Notes: a model not told the origin generated them from the sequence alone. Shown: positions 1 to 8,965, numbered from the stretch's first letter. The stretch is DNA of 41,212 nucleotides from a virus (IMGVR_UViG_3300036834_000341:1-41212); one strand, 5' to 3'. Numbers and translations are program-made.

Positions 1-243
1 ATGTTTGTAGAACTGGTTTTTGACCAACGTAATGTTAACGGTTTGCCTGACGCGGCAGAGATTATCAAAGCAGAATTGACTAAGCGGGTACACCGGATTT
101 TTCCCGATGCAGTAGTGCGGGTAAAACCTATGCAGGCGAATGGGCTTAACTCGGATGCAAACAAAAGCGACAGAGAAAAGCTCAATAGGATGTTAGAGGA
201 GATGTTCGAAGAAGCCGATGAATGGCTGGTCACAGATATCTGA
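1..243 (+). CDS. dinI: DinI-like SOS damage-inducible protein
   Basis: An 80-aa protein matching the DinI family in length (E. coli DinI is 81 aa) and pattern: N-terminal beta strand (FVELVFD), a helix, a second strand (VVRVKPMQANG) and an acidic C-terminal helix (EEMFEEADEW). DinI proteins bind and stabilise RecA filaments and tune the SOS response. Phage copies often sit at the late end of lambdoid prophages. Its stop overlaps the next start (TGATG), so the two genes are probably co-translated. The start codon is the first base of the window, so the promoter and any LexA box cannot be seen. This is a phage copy by position rather than the host dinI, which is inference. Confidence 0.85.
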   Translation: MFVELVFDQRNVNGLPDAAEIIKAELTKRVHRIFPDAVVRVKPMQANGLNSDANKSDREKLNRMLEEMFEEADEWLVTDI

Positions 244-485
244 TGGGTAGCCTCACTATTAATGGTAACAAGATCTTTTTTCTAACCGAAAATGATCGAT
301 ATCCGAAGCCGCGGGGGGATAGCGCGGAGATGTTTGCCATTCGGGAAGATGAAGAGAAACAACACTGGCTTTATATATTACATGATCGACGCTGGCCGCT
401 TGTCTCTGAAACGCCTTTTTCAACACAAGGTGAAGCAATAGAGGCGGCGTTAGCGTTCGACATAGCTGTACTCTATAAGAAATAG
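243..485 (+). CDS. Small hypothetical protein coupled to DinI
   Basis: An 80-aa soluble protein (begins MGSLTINGNKIFF). I chose the ATG that overlaps the dinI stop codon by one base (TGATG) over an in-frame start 21 bases upstream, because the overlap is typical of translational coupling. I do not recognise a family. It is rich in acidic and aromatic residues (EDEEKQHWLYILHDRRW) and has no signal peptide or membrane segment. Co-transcription with dinI suggests SOS-linked expression from the repressed prophage, a moron-like arrangement. That is inference from position only. Confidence 0.65.
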   Translation: MGSLTINGNKIFFLTENDRYPKPRGDSAEMFAIREDEEKQHWLYILHDRRWPLVSETPFSTQGEAIEAALAFDIAVLYKK

Positions 486-511
486 CCGGGGTGTGTCCCG
501 GCCTCTTATAG
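485..511 (+). terminator. Hairpin after dinI operon
   Basis: GCCGGG (485-490) and CCCGGC (497-502) form a 6-bp stem with a 6-base loop, starting at the last base of the preceding stop codon. The following CTCTTATAGTT is only moderately T-rich, so termination may be weak. It lies between two convergent genes and could serve both. Confidence 0.45.
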
Positions 512-1846
512 TTAAGGCTCGCTTGCTTGTGCTTCTATCTCTTCCACCACTCGCATTGCTAAACGCAAGTCAATCCAGCGTCCATCGGGAATGTCCACAG
601 GATCACCGGCAACGATCGCGGCAGTATCGATGTCAAAGCGGCGTTTGCTGACCTTCACAGTGATAGTGCCATCTTTAGCTGTGGAGGCCTCAACAAAGCA
701 CAGGCGGTTACCGTTGACGTCTTGCGGCACTTCGATGTTCCAGCCTTCCTCAGCGAAACCTAACGAACCGGTGACCTTGTAAACCCCGACAGACACACGC
801 TCAGCACTGACCCCTTCGGCCTCCTTGTTCACCGCTGCGCAACCCACCAGTGCAAACCCTTCCAGGTAGTCATCTGGCATATTTTCAGGTGCGCAGGATA
901 ACCTGGCGATCGGTGACGCTGCTTTCAAGAAGCCATTGCCGTCTACCGTCACGTTATAACCAGAATAAATTTTGTCTTCTGCGACGAGGGTAAGGCCATC
1001 AGGCTTGGTTTTTTGCCATGTGTTATCTTTCAGCAATTCAATCCCTGACATTGCATTTGTGCTGCTGCTGGCCAGTATTGTTACTGATGGCATGCTATAT
1101 GCTGGCCCTAACATCCATAGTTCCCATCGCGCTGTTTGAGCGTTATATATTGCGCCAAACTTAGCGTCTTGCCCCGCAGGCCCCAGGGATGCAACTTTAA
1201 GCCCTCTACTATCGAGTGCTGTAGTCGTTGCGTTGCGTGCAGAGAACTGAACAAATTTAATATCCATACCCGGGGTTCCGTACGTTCTCCCCGCCGCAAC
1301 AATAAAGTGCACACCATTCACGCCCGTGCTTGTTATCGGCAACGTAGCCAACTTCAAATACCCCTGAAAGTTACCCGTCGCACTTACAACAGCAGGAATT
1401 ATGACAGCACGCGAACTGTCTTTAACTGCACTGGCTAATGTAGCTTCCGAGTTATCTTCGCTTTGTTTTGCCGCTGCGGCTGACGCAGCTGATTTATCCG
1501 CTGATGCAGCCGCGTCTACACGCATGCGATCGACGGTTTGAATAATCTCAGGAGTAATATCGCTTTCACCTGGGCGACGAAGAAAATCATTAAGTGTGCC
1601 TGGAAGCGAGTCTGTATAAACTTCTATCGTGCCTACCCGTTCAGGCTGAGCACCATAGACAGAAATAATAATTTCATACGCACCAGGTTCCACATTTAAC
1701 GAATACTGGCCGCTGTCATTCGTCACAGATTGCGATTTTGCCAGGTTAAGCACCGTTGACGAAGTTTTTAGAGAACGCATCGTAATTGTTACGCCTGTCC
1801 GTGCGTCGCCATAAGGTCCCTTTAATACACCACTGATTAAAACCAT
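512..1846 (-). CDS. Prophage tail fibre protein, Stf-like N-terminus
   Basis: A 444-aa protein. Residues 1-90 resemble the prophage tail-fibre N-terminal domain of lambda Stf-type fibres (VLISGVLKGPYGDARTGVTI, then a beta-rich segment ending EVYTDSLPGTLNDFL). Residues about 105-140 are an Ala/Ser/Asp-rich helical linker (ASADKSAASAAAAK), typical of trimeric fibres. The C-terminal half is unlike anything I recognise and probably carries the receptor-binding part. GGAG eight bases before the ATG supports the start. No tail-fibre assembly chaperone (Tfa) follows, which is unusual for Stf fibres; a terminator separates it from the upstream fibre gene. Confidence 0.8.
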   Translation of the reverse strand: MVLISGVLKGPYGDARTGVTITMRSLKTSSTVLNLAKSQSVTNDSGQYSLNVEPGAYEIIISVYGAQPERVGTIEVYTDSLPGTLNDFLRRPGESDITPEIIQTVDRMRVDAAASADKSAASAAAAKQSEDNSEATLASAVKDSSRAVIIPAVVSATGNFQGYLKLATLPITSTGVNGVHFIVAAGRTYGTPGMDIKFVQFSARNATTTALDSRGLKVASLGPAGQDAKFGAIYNAQTARWELWMLGPAYSMPSVTILASSSTNAMSGIELLKDNTWQKTKPDGLTLVAEDKIYSGYNVTVDGNGFLKAASPIARLSCAPENMPDDYLEGFALVGCAAVNKEAEGVSAERVSVGVYKVTGSLGFAEEGWNIEVPQDVNGNRLCFVEASTAKDGTITVKVSKRRFDIDTAAIVAGDPVDIPDGRWIDLRLAMRVVEEIEAQASEP

Positions 1847-1857
1847 CTTGTTTCTCC

Positions 1858-1878
1858 ATAAAAAACCGCCGAAGCGGT
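1858..1878 (-). terminator. Intrinsic terminator between tail-fibre genes
   Basis: On the - strand, ACCGC-TTCG-GCGGT (stable UUCG tetraloop) is followed by a T run. It lies between the fibre genes at 1911-3053 and 512-1846, so the distal gene probably needs read-through or antitermination. Confidence 0.65.
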
Positions 1879-1910
1879 CTTGGTGGTTGTTTTGTTATAT
1901 TGTGTTTTAA

Positions 1911-3053
1911 TTAAGGATTCTTTGACTCTTTTAATTTTATAATTTCTTCATCCTGTAGACTTACCTTTAATGATAATTCTTTAATCGCTTCAACGAGTAA
2001 ACCAGCTAGCTCACCGTAACTAACACCTAATACGTTCTCGACCATGTCGCCATTTTGTAATTTTAAATCACCCGTAACGGACACAGCCTGAGGCAATACA
2101 TCTTGAACGTCTTGGGCGATTAACCCCGTAAACGGATGTCCATCTTTAAGCCCTGTATACCCCGTGAGTTTTTTAACTTTTGAAAGTGCATTATCAATAG
2201 TTTCAAGATTAGTTTTTATCCGACGGTCAGAGTTTCCAATCCATGAGCCGGGTGCTGTTCCATTCCCTTCAAGGTTAAATCTCCATGTATAATTCTTCCC
2301 AAATCCATCAAATTCTAAGATACCTGCCGCAGTTGTACCTATAAACTCTTGAGCAATTAATGAGAATTTAGCTCCCCGAGGGTCCGATGTTGCTCCGCGA
2401 CCTCTGATTATTGTTTCAAATCTTGGAGTAGTGTTATATCCGCCAGTATTATTAGAACCATTGATAGCTAATGATATTCCAGAGCCTCTAGATAGCTCAC
2501 CACCATTATTCCCATCTATTGAATTAAATCTGCTATCATTCCCTGCAGCAACATTTCCTGTACCTGTACCCACATCACGGGTTGCAGAATTACCGAGTGA
2601 TGTTTTATCGACCTTCTTATCCAGATCTGTTTTATCGGCTTTTAAATTCAACGCTGTAGTAAAACTATTCCATGCTGGGCCGGTAAACGTGCTACCGTCG
2701 GGTAATTTCACCGTAATGTTTCCAGTTCCACTGAATACCTGCTGCCAGTTCTCTTTGTCATAGTTCAAGCCTCGCAAGGCTTTGGCCGTCTCAGATGCCA
2801 ACTGGGCAGTAATAGCGTTCAGTGTCTCGCGTGGTACAGCAGACCATGCAGCACCCGCTTGCGTCGGCCCGTCATAGGCTTTAATCAGCGTTACCTGTGT
2901 GGCGCTGTCTATAGCTTTCACTGGCAGCGTATAGGTGACACCGCCGACAATACTTACAATCATGTCACCGGATTTCAGCTCAGTATTAAACGCCGTCCCT
3001 GCGCCCTTTACGACTGCTGAATTATTGGTAAGGGTTATAGTGCCTGCTGGCAT
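1911..3053 (-). CDS. Tail fibre with S74 self-cleaving chaperone domain
   Basis: A 380-aa protein. The last 106 residues form an intramolecular chaperone of the Peptidase_S74 type: a catalytic-type Ser at about 275 in NSDRRIKTN, then GLIAQDVQDVLP and a C-terminal helix ending in charged coiled coil. In this family the domain trimerises, folds the fibre and cleaves itself off at the Ser. The N-terminal 90 residues look like a virion-attachment segment (GTAFNTELKSGDMIVSIVGG). The middle is Gly/Ser/Asn-rich and beta-like. AGGAG ten bases before the ATG supports the start. Probably a side or tip fibre used in host recognition. Confidence 0.85.
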   Translation of the reverse strand: MPAGTITLTNNSAVVKGAGTAFNTELKSGDMIVSIVGGVTYTLPVKAIDSATQVTLIKAYDGPTQAGAAWSAVPRETLNAITAQLASETAKALRGLNYDKENWQQVFSGTGNITVKLPDGSTFTGPAWNSFTTALNLKADKTDLDKKVDKTSLGNSATRDVGTGTGNVAAGNDSRFNSIDGNNGGELSRGSGISLAINGSNNTGGYNTTPRFETIIRGRGATSDPRGAKFSLIAQEFIGTTAAGILEFDGFGKNYTWRFNLEGNGTAPGSWIGNSDRRIKTNLETIDNALSKVKKLTGYTGLKDGHPFTGLIAQDVQDVLPQAVSVTGDLKLQNGDMVENVLGVSYGELAGLLVEAIKELSLKVSLQDEEIIKLKESKNP

Positions 3054-3077
3054 GGTGCACTCCTGAATTTAGTCGAT

Positions 3078-3101
3078 AAAAAACCGGCTCGGTGGCCGGT
3101 T
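3078..3101 (-). terminator. Intrinsic terminator upstream of S74 fibre gene
   Basis: On the - strand, AACCGGC (complement of 3095-3101) pairs with GCCGGTT (complement of 3082-3088) across a 6-base loop, then T6. It follows the gene at 3104-4093 by two bases. Confidence 0.75.
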
Positions 3102-3103
3102 AG

Positions 3104-4093
3104 TTAGAAGTAGTTGTCTGCATTAATGACCATTAGGGGCATTTGAGAGGAATACCATCGCGTCGATATATTCCACTTTGTCTGTATTTTACGTCCGGAA
3201 TCCGCACGCCAGAATTGAACCGCTGAGCCATTAAATCTATAGCCACAACTGTAATAGTTATAATAGCCACCACTCATTTCTGAGTTGCCACGCATAAATG
3301 CATTAACTGCAAGCGGTATCATAGGTCTCGCAATACCCGTATTGACCAAATCGTCTGGGTTTGCACCCACATTTACTGAGCGCCCATCCCAGAGCAAAGG
3401 CTCACAGTCACTCGTAAATGTGTTATTCCCAGTGGTGTTTTTAATCAGCATACCGTAACCACTTGGTGTAGGTGGGTAATATCCGCTATTCATAATTACC
3501 ACCTGTACACTGGCAGTCGTTCGGAAAGGCTCGCCACTGCCATTATCACGCGATACAGTTAATTCATTAGATTCAACAGAATGATATACAGACACACCAG
3601 GATCATCACAGCGGACATAAACAATTTTTGTATTGTCATTTTGAACCGTTGGCAGAGTCCATTGCCCACTTATAGTAACGCTCCCTTTCCATGCAACAAA
3701 ACCGAGCCGCTGTGCACTGTTTATGCTCATCCAATCAACAGAGTTTTGAATCATTATCCCGTAAGTCCCAGATACTGATTGCGGTTGCTGGACTTGATAT
3801 ATGCTGAATTCGGTAAAAAATGCCTGATTGTTTGCCGAGGAAAAATCAACGATGATTCTACCCCCATCCGTGCGCCAGCCTGTGATCCCTCCGTAAAATG
3901 GCGGATTGGTCGAACTACCAAAGATATAGCCAGTCTGCCCAACGATAAAAACTGGATTCCCAGGAACATAATCCGGGGGAGTATAAATCTTCTGTCTATT
4001 ACCATCAGCCCAGGGTTCTTTATCATTGGCTAACAGAGATGGGCTATTAACTGCTGCCAACTGTTTACCATTCACCACCAACCCATAGGCCAT
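3104..4093 (-). CDS. Tail-tip associated protein of unknown function
   Basis: A 329-aa protein starting MAYGLVVNGKQLAAVNSP, directly after gene J with GGAGG eight bases before the ATG. It is rich in Gly, Tyr, Asn and Ser and looks all-beta (repeated short strands such as WKGSVTISGQWTLP). I recall similar proteins next to J in other enterobacterial siphoviruses (DUF6453-type), but I cannot verify that here. Position between J and the fibres suggests a virion protein at the tail tip, perhaps an adaptor or short fibre. No enzymatic motif seen. Confidence 0.7.
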   Translation of the reverse strand: MAYGLVVNGKQLAAVNSPSLLANDKEPWADGNRQKIYTPPDYVPGNPVFIVGQTGYIFGSSTNPPFYGGITGWRTDGGRIIVDFSSANNQAFFTEFSIYQVQQPQSVSGTYGIMIQNSVDWMSINSAQRLGFVAWKGSVTISGQWTLPTVQNDNTKIVYVRCDDPGVSVYHSVESNELTVSRDNGSGEPFRTTASVQVVIMNSGYYPPTPSGYGMLIKNTTGNNTFTSDCEPLLWDGRSVNVGANPDDLVNTGIARPMIPLAVNAFMRGNSEMSGGYYNYYSCGYRFNGSAVQFWRADSGRKIQTKWNISTRWYSSQMPLMVINADNYF

Positions 4094-4094
4094 A

Positions 4095-7000
4095 TTAAAG
4101 CCTCCCCATTCTTACGCGCAGATTGCCACCTGCGTCATAAACGTTAATCTGATCCCCGCGTATCTCCATGCGTCCGTTACCGTCACCGCCGTTTACCTGA
4201 AACTGCCCAGCGCCGGAGCCGCTTTTGTCTAAACGCCAGCCGCTGTTACCACTGAAATTGTCAGACTGAATAAATCCGCTGATTTTGGCGTTTGTAATAG
4301 CGGCATCCGCGATTTTTGCCGACGTGATAGAGGCGTTCTGAATGAATGCATCGCTGATAAACACTTGGCCATTGATGACAGCAAAGGGCGAATACTGCTT
4401 GTCCCCGCTGCCGCTCATCAGCACGAACTGATTAGCGTTGAAGCCAATCCGGGTAATCACCGGTTTACCGGTTTCTGCGAGCACCGCGATAGACATACCG
4501 GCATTGTAGAAAACGTCGTTAATGCGAATTCCAGCTTTCAACGTATGAATAGCCGTAGCTCCATCAGCATCTATCGTTGCGGTCAGCTTGTCCTCAAGTA
4601 CCGCCGTCACATCGTCAATCTGGACCTGAACCTGCGTTCTCAATTCCGCCAGGCCGCGATCAACTTCCGCTATGGTAGTTTTTACAATGAGGATATCGGC
4701 ACGCACCGTGCCATACTGCGCCCATTGGTGCTCTACCGTCGCGTTGTTTGCCAGCGCGTTCTGAATGATGGCCTCAATGTTTGTATCAATGTCGCCAGTA
4801 AGGCGGTCGCCATCTTTATCCGTCAGGAAACCATCACCAATACTTTCAAGATAGTCATCAGCGTTCGCGTTAGACTGCCCCTTAATCCAGCCGGTCCAAT
4901 CTCCGATATTACCGGTCCTGTCCTGTAGACGTGCACGAAACCAAAACTCTTGGCCTGCCTTAAGACCAGTCATAGTATGGGTATGCAACGGATACGGTAT
5001 ATCCGCCAGCAACATCGAGTTATCACCAGCGGCATTGTCCGCATACTGAATTTCAGTTTTCAGAGTGTCCTCAGCGCCAACTGGGAATCCCCAATCAAGT
5101 TGAATGCCCCACAACAGCGGAGAAGCTTTGAACCCTACAGGTACCGGTGGCTTGCCTTCCTTCCCTTTGAGATAGGTTTCCATCGATGTTGCCCAAACAG
5201 ACGAAATATCGCTGGCATTGATGGCTCTCACACGTACCAGATAGCGGCCTGCGTAAATGCCTGGCACCTCAAATCCTAGGGCAGAGGTACGGGGAACAGA
5301 AACCCAGTTACCATTATCCTTTCGCCACTCAGCCTCATACGCTATCGCGTTTTCGACAGCCCCCCACGCGGCACGCATGGTAGTGATAGCGATGCCCTGG
5401 CTTACAGAGAAGTAACTTTCAATCGCGATATTTTTGGGCGGTGCTTGGACACCTGGTGGGATGATGGAAATAGGACGATCATCAATACGTGCCCCTGTAT
5501 CAATCCGGGCATACTTGTTTGGGTCGTGCTCTGTCCCATTAATCGTAAATGTATTGTCACCATTATCTGTTATACCCACGACACGATATAGCTGGACGGC
5601 CAAATCATCGGCATCAATCGACCAAACCGACTCCGGCACAGGTACCTCACTGTAGGCCGTAGTTACTGTCACGACGCGCTCATTCACCGCTTGCAACGTC
5701 CGAGCCTGTGCCTTACCCGATGGTAGGTTGATGATCAGGCGATCGCCTGCCTTGGCTCCCGGCTTCCTATCAAGCATCAACTTGCGGCCATCCACGTTAC
5801 TGATACGTCCGCCGATAATCCGACCGGCCACCATCTGATCTGCCACGCCAATAATGTGCCCAGGCATTGGGATCATGCCATCCAGACCAACAGAGAACGT
5901 CACCGCCCTGTCTTTGCTGTTGGTCAGTAACGCCCAGCGCCCCCGGCGATTAGCCTCACTTTGACGGGTACAGCCGATAGCTGTTAACTCTGTCTGGTTA
6001 ACGTCATAGCGACGGACCAAGTCATTATCAAAAACAGCCTCAATCGCGTCAGCATAATGGTTGGCGGGATCGGACCAACTAACCATCGCCGTGCTATAGC
6101 GGGTGCGCTCGCTGGCAGATGAATAGGTAAACTTGCCGTCAATAACGTTAGCGCGGGTATAGGTGAAGTCCATATCGCGCGGCATATCCGCCAGGGCGAC
6201 CATTTGGTTTCGCCCCCAATAGGTCATACCCCGAAAGATACCCGCCAAATCGCTCAGAACTGTCCAGGCATCCTCGCGCGATTGAATGTAAACGTTACAG
6301 GTGAAGCGCGGTTCGGTACCGTCGCCGCCCAGTCCGTCAGGAACAAGTTGATCGCAATACTGCGCAATACGGTATAGCTCAGACTCGGATACCTGGGAGG
6401 CGTCGATGCGATCACCAAGACCAAAACGCTCGGCCAGCATAATGTCGTAAAACACCCACGCCGGGTTATCGCTGTAGGCCCACTTGAAGCCACCGGTCCA
6501 AACACCGTTATAGCTTCGTGTTTCTGGGTCATAGTTGTCAGGCACACGGATCACCCGTCCACGCGGCTTACAGCTGATTTTTGGTATATTCGGGAATTGC
6601 TTAGAGTCAAATTCCACATACAGCAACGCGGTGTTCGGATAGCGCAGCTTGGCATCAATAATTTCGGTAAGCGCCTCAATATTCATGCGGTCAGCAATTC
6701 TGGCGCTGTTTGCATTTGGCGTCAGGCGGCGCACTCGCACCTGCCAGCCAGTTGTAGCTTTCGGCAAATTGATACGGTGCGAACGTTCATATAACGAGGT
6801 AGTTTTATCGTCGATTGCGGCCTTCAACACTTCCTGATAGCTTCCGCCATCAGTCGCTATATCGATCGCGTACTCAATGCGATAGCCGTTTACATCGCCG
6901 TTATCAGCCTGGGATTGCAACATCGGCCAGCCGAAACGCAAGCGCACGGCAGACAGTTGCAAGTTCGACACTGATCGCACCCAGGGAGTACCGCTTTTCA

Positions 7001-7301
7001 ATTCGGTACTAACTGTAATCTCGTTCTCTACGGCGGGTATGCCTTGAATATAATCCTGCGACTGGGTACCAGGTCGGAACTCCCAGCGAAAGCCTGGAAA
7101 GTTTTCCGTTCCATCGCTGTTCAATACGGGTGTGCCATCGGCATAAACGTTTGTGCCATCCAGCCTACCGGCAAACTCCCCCTCCCCCAACGAGAACAGC
7201 ATTTTTGCCCGCGAGATTGATTGAACACTGTCCGGTGACTCTACGGGTGTATGGCCACCGCCACCACCGCCTTTGCGGCCTTTAATCGTTACATTGTTCA
7301 T
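4095..7301 (-). CDS. J: Tail tip / host-specificity protein J
   Basis: A 1068-aa protein (lambda gpJ is 1132 aa) beginning with a basic Gly-rich stretch (KGRKGGGGGGHTPVESPD) typical of gpJ. The N-terminal 600 residues form the conserved tail-hub body (WTGGFKWAYSDNPAWVFYDI). Fibronectin-III-like segments follow at about 610-800 (NIAIESYFSVSQGIAITTMR, WATSMETYLKG). A helical region and a short C-terminal tail carry the host-specific end. gpJ forms the central tail tip that contacts the outer-membrane receptor. The last 80 residues (IADAAITNAKISGFIQSDNF) resemble J ends with an added tail domain, so the receptor cannot be guessed. A terminator lies just upstream, so expression probably depends on antitermination. 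Confidence 0.95.
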   Translation of the reverse strand: MNNVTIKGRKGGGGGGHTPVESPDSVQSISRAKMLFSLGEGEFAGRLDGTNVYADGTPVLNSDGTENFPGFRWEFRPGTQSQDYIQGIPAVENEITVSTELKSGTPWVRSVSNLQLSAVRLRFGWPMLQSQADNGDVNGYRIEYAIDIATDGGSYQEVLKAAIDDKTTSLYERSHRINLPKATTGWQVRVRRLTPNANSARIADRMNIEALTEIIDAKLRYPNTALLYVEFDSKQFPNIPKISCKPRGRVIRVPDNYDPETRSYNGVWTGGFKWAYSDNPAWVFYDIMLAERFGLGDRIDASQVSESELYRIAQYCDQLVPDGLGGDGTEPRFTCNVYIQSREDAWTVLSDLAGIFRGMTYWGRNQMVALADMPRDMDFTYTRANVIDGKFTYSSASERTRYSTAMVSWSDPANHYADAIEAVFDNDLVRRYDVNQTELTAIGCTRQSEANRRGRWALLTNSKDRAVTFSVGLDGMIPMPGHIIGVADQMVAGRIIGGRISNVDGRKLMLDRKPGAKAGDRLIINLPSGKAQARTLQAVNERVVTVTTAYSEVPVPESVWSIDADDLAVQLYRVVGITDNGDNTFTINGTEHDPNKYARIDTGARIDDRPISIIPPGVQAPPKNIAIESYFSVSQGIAITTMRAAWGAVENAIAYEAEWRKDNGNWVSVPRTSALGFEVPGIYAGRYLVRVRAINASDISSVWATSMETYLKGKEGKPPVPVGFKASPLLWGIQLDWGFPVGAEDTLKTEIQYADNAAGDNSMLLADIPYPLHTHTMTGLKAGQEFWFRARLQDRTGNIGDWTGWIKGQSNANADDYLESIGDGFLTDKDGDRLTGDIDTNIEAIIQNALANNATVEHQWAQYGTVRADILIVKTTIAEVDRGLAELRTQVQVQIDDVTAVLEDKLTATIDADGATAIHTLKAGIRINDVFYNAGMSIAVLAETGKPVITRIGFNANQFVLMSGSGDKQYSPFAVINGQVFISDAFIQNASITSAKIADAAITNAKISGFIQSDNFSGNSGWRLDKSGSGAGQFQVNGGDGNGRMEIRGDQINVYDAGGNLRVRMGRL

Positions 7302-7313
7302 ATTGCACCAATG

Positions 7314-7334
7314 AAAAAAGCCGCGATAAGCGGC
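7314..7334 (-). terminator. Intrinsic terminator just upstream of J
   Basis: On the - strand, GCCGC-N5-GCGGC is followed by T6. It lies 13 bases before the J start codon, so transcription arriving from gene I must pass it to reach J. Confidence 0.7.
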
Positions 7335-7479
7335 GTAATGATTACACTGATCAAATATCAGGGTTTACTGATTGATTTCAGGCCCTATCTTGTAAGGGTT
7401 CAGCCCGCCCATGTAGCAGCATGGACGTTTGAAATCAGAGGGATGGCTGATTAACTCTGGTAGCCGCTAAAGGAACAGC

Positions 7480-7701
7480 ATGAATATCCAAACAAATGCC
7501 ACCAATGAAGGAAGAATTATTGCTCTGCAAGTTGCCTTAACAGCCTTGATTGACCTATGGGGAAGAGACAATCCTGAAAACAAGAATAAACTATTGAACC
7601 TACTTGAACAGACTGGTATGGACCCTATTAATGCTAACTCTTCTTCTGCTTTTCACGAGTTGATTGAAATGATTCGAGGACTGGAAGAAATACGCGAATA
7701 G
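7480..7701 (+). CDS. Small reverse-strand moron, hypothetical
   Basis: A 73-aa acidic helical protein lying against the direction of the tail operon, between J and I. It has an AAAGGA Shine-Dalgarno eight bases before the ATG and a near-perfect terminator right after the stop, so it looks like a self-contained transcription unit that could be expressed from the prophage (moron). The sequence (LQVALTALIDLWGRDNPENK, then HELIEMIRGLEEIRE) suggests three helices and no membrane segment. I do not recognise a family. A promoter within 7340-7470 is expected; a possible weak one (TTTACT, 16 bases, TATCTT near 7360-7390) is not convincing. Confidence 0.7.
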   Translation: MNIQTNATNEGRIIALQVALTALIDLWGRDNPENKNKLLNLLEQTGMDPINANSSSAFHELIEMIRGLEEIRE

Positions 7702-7708
7702 TTCCATT

Positions 7709-7745
7709 GGGGTTATAGAAATATAACCCCTTCTTCGTTTTTTTA
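7709..7745 (+). terminator. Strong terminator of the 73-aa moron
   Basis: GGGGTTATA-GAAA-TATAACCCC is a perfect 9-bp stem with a GNRA tetraloop (7709-7730), followed by a T-rich run to 7745. It starts 8 bases after the stop codon. Confidence 0.9.
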
Positions 7746-7774
7746 TATGACATAACTACCTCCCGCCTTTCGGC

Positions 7775-8389
7775 TTACTGTTGATCTTCAGTATAAATAC
7801 CAGCAGAGATAATAGCTCCGCCAATCTCACGTGTACCGTACAGCACACCTACAGGATTACCCTGCGCTGTTGTGTTTACCGGGCCACCAAAGGCATAGCT
7901 CGGTTTGTTGTCCTGGTCTTGGCGCATTCGTAAGCCACCAGCTTGTGGGGAAAGCATTTGTACGACACCACCGAGAGCCATTGAGGCACCAGCCATTGCC
8001 GTTGCGCCCCAAGCTCCACCAGCTGTAAATGCCGCACCAACACCGCCTGTTGCTATTGCAGCAACTGCAATCAACGCAACACCAAGAATAGTTTGAAATA
8101 ACCCCGCGCGTTTACTACCCATAATGATAGGTACCAGATGTATATCCTCTGTTCCCTTGGTTAACTCTAGCTCATCCTTCCCTATATTTCTCTTACCTAT
8201 AAAAATAGCGAATGTTAACCCTCTCTTGTGAGCTTCCAACATATACCGTTCGAAACCATCAAGTAGATTTCTCATTGCATCAATAGCTTTTGGGACGCTA
8301 TGTGCACGATACTCAAACTTTCGACCAAAAATTTTAACCATTGGGCCATGGAAATTAATAGTCCTAAGTGGCACTTCTATAAAGTCCAT
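7775..8389 (-). CDS. I: Tail assembly protein I
   Basis: A 204-aa homologue of lambda gpI (223 aa): N-terminal ubiquitin-like beta-grasp region (IEVPLRTINFHGPMVKIFG) and a glycine/alanine-rich hydrophobic stretch at about 105-150 (ILGVALIAVAAIATGGVGAA), as in lambda gpI. The gpI proteins act with K in assembling the tail tip and do not stay in the virion. I chose the ATG at 8389 because GGAG lies 6 bases upstream; a longer reading into the IS element is artificial. The start region is intact, with its ribosome site just outside the IS200-like insertion. Confidence 0.88.
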   Translation of the reverse strand: MDFIEVPLRTINFHGPMVKIFGRKFEYRAHSVPKAIDAMRNLLDGFERYMLEAHKRGLTFAIFIGKRNIGKDELELTKGTEDIHLVPIIMGSKRAGLFQTILGVALIAVAAIATGGVGAAFTAGGAWGATAMAGASMALGGVVQMLSPQAGGLRMRQDQDNKPSYAFGGPVNTTAQGNPVGVLYGTREIGGAIISAGIYTEDQQ

Positions 8390-8407
8390 ATTTTCTCCAA
8401 TAAATAT

Positions 8408-8431
8408 CCTCCGGCATAGCCGGAGGTTTTT
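8408..8431. repeat. Right-end hairpin of the IS200-like element
   Basis: CCTCCGGC-ATA-GCCGGAGG, an 8-bp stem followed on the + strand by T5. It is likely the subterminal structure recognised by TnpA and can also act as a terminator on the + strand. Confidence 0.7.
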
Positions 8432-8506
8432 CATATGCGCCTATAAGGCTCTGTTACCAGCCGCGCCCTAACAGGCGCATAGCAATCTGACATTTGCATC
8501 TATGGA

Positions 8507-8965
8507 TTACTTACGGCCCGTAAACGGGCTACCTGGATATGGGATCGAGAGTTGCTCACCCATTTTATCCTCTTCCAGTTGGTGCTTTATGTATTCTTGT
8601 ATCCTGGCCGTGTTTTTCCCTACCGTATCAACGTAATACCCTCGGCACCAAAACTCCCTGTTACGGTATTTGAACTTCAAATCCCCAAACCGCTCATAAA
8701 GCATCAGGCTGCTCTTTCCCTTCAGGTACCCCATAAACCCCGATACACTCATCTTCGGCGGGATTTCCAGAAGCATATGAATGTGATCCGCACAGCATTC
8801 CGCTTCCAGAATATTCACGTTTTTCCATTCGCACAGCTTTCTTAAAATACTGCCAATCGCTTTGCGTTTTTCCCCGTAGAACACCTTTCTTCGGTACTTC
8901 GGCGCAAAAACTATGTGATATTTACAGTTCCATCTGGTGTGCGCTAAGCTCTTTTCGTCCCTCAT
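8507..8965 (-). CDS. tnpA: IS200/IS605-family transposase TnpA
   Basis: A 152-aa protein, exactly the usual length for IS200/IS1541 TnpA. It shows the HUH motif (D60-H-I-H63), the single catalytic tyrosine expected near Y125 (RIQEYIKHQ), and the conserved C-terminus (LSIPYPGSPFTGRK). TnpA is a Y1 transposase that moves single-stranded DNA by peel-and-paste, favouring lagging-strand templates. I use the internal ATG at 8965 (MRDEKSLAHTRW) because all close relatives start there. All catalytic residues are present, so it is likely active, although IS200 elements are usually quiet. Confidence 0.95.
   Translation of the reverse strand: MRDEKSLAHTRWNCKYHIVFAPKYRRKVFYGEKRKAIGSILRKLCEWKNVNILEAECCADHIHMLLEIPPKMSVSGFMGYLKGKSSLMLYERFGDLKFKYRNREFWCRGYYVDTVGKNTARIQEYIKHQLEEDKMGEQLSIPYPGSPFTGRK

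Noticed and set aside
8434-8965. Extended starts for gene I (into the IS) and for the transposase (MRSGNCKC)
   Set aside because: They come from read-through of adjacent sequence; relatives start at 8389 and 8965 with good ribosome sites or conserved N-termini.
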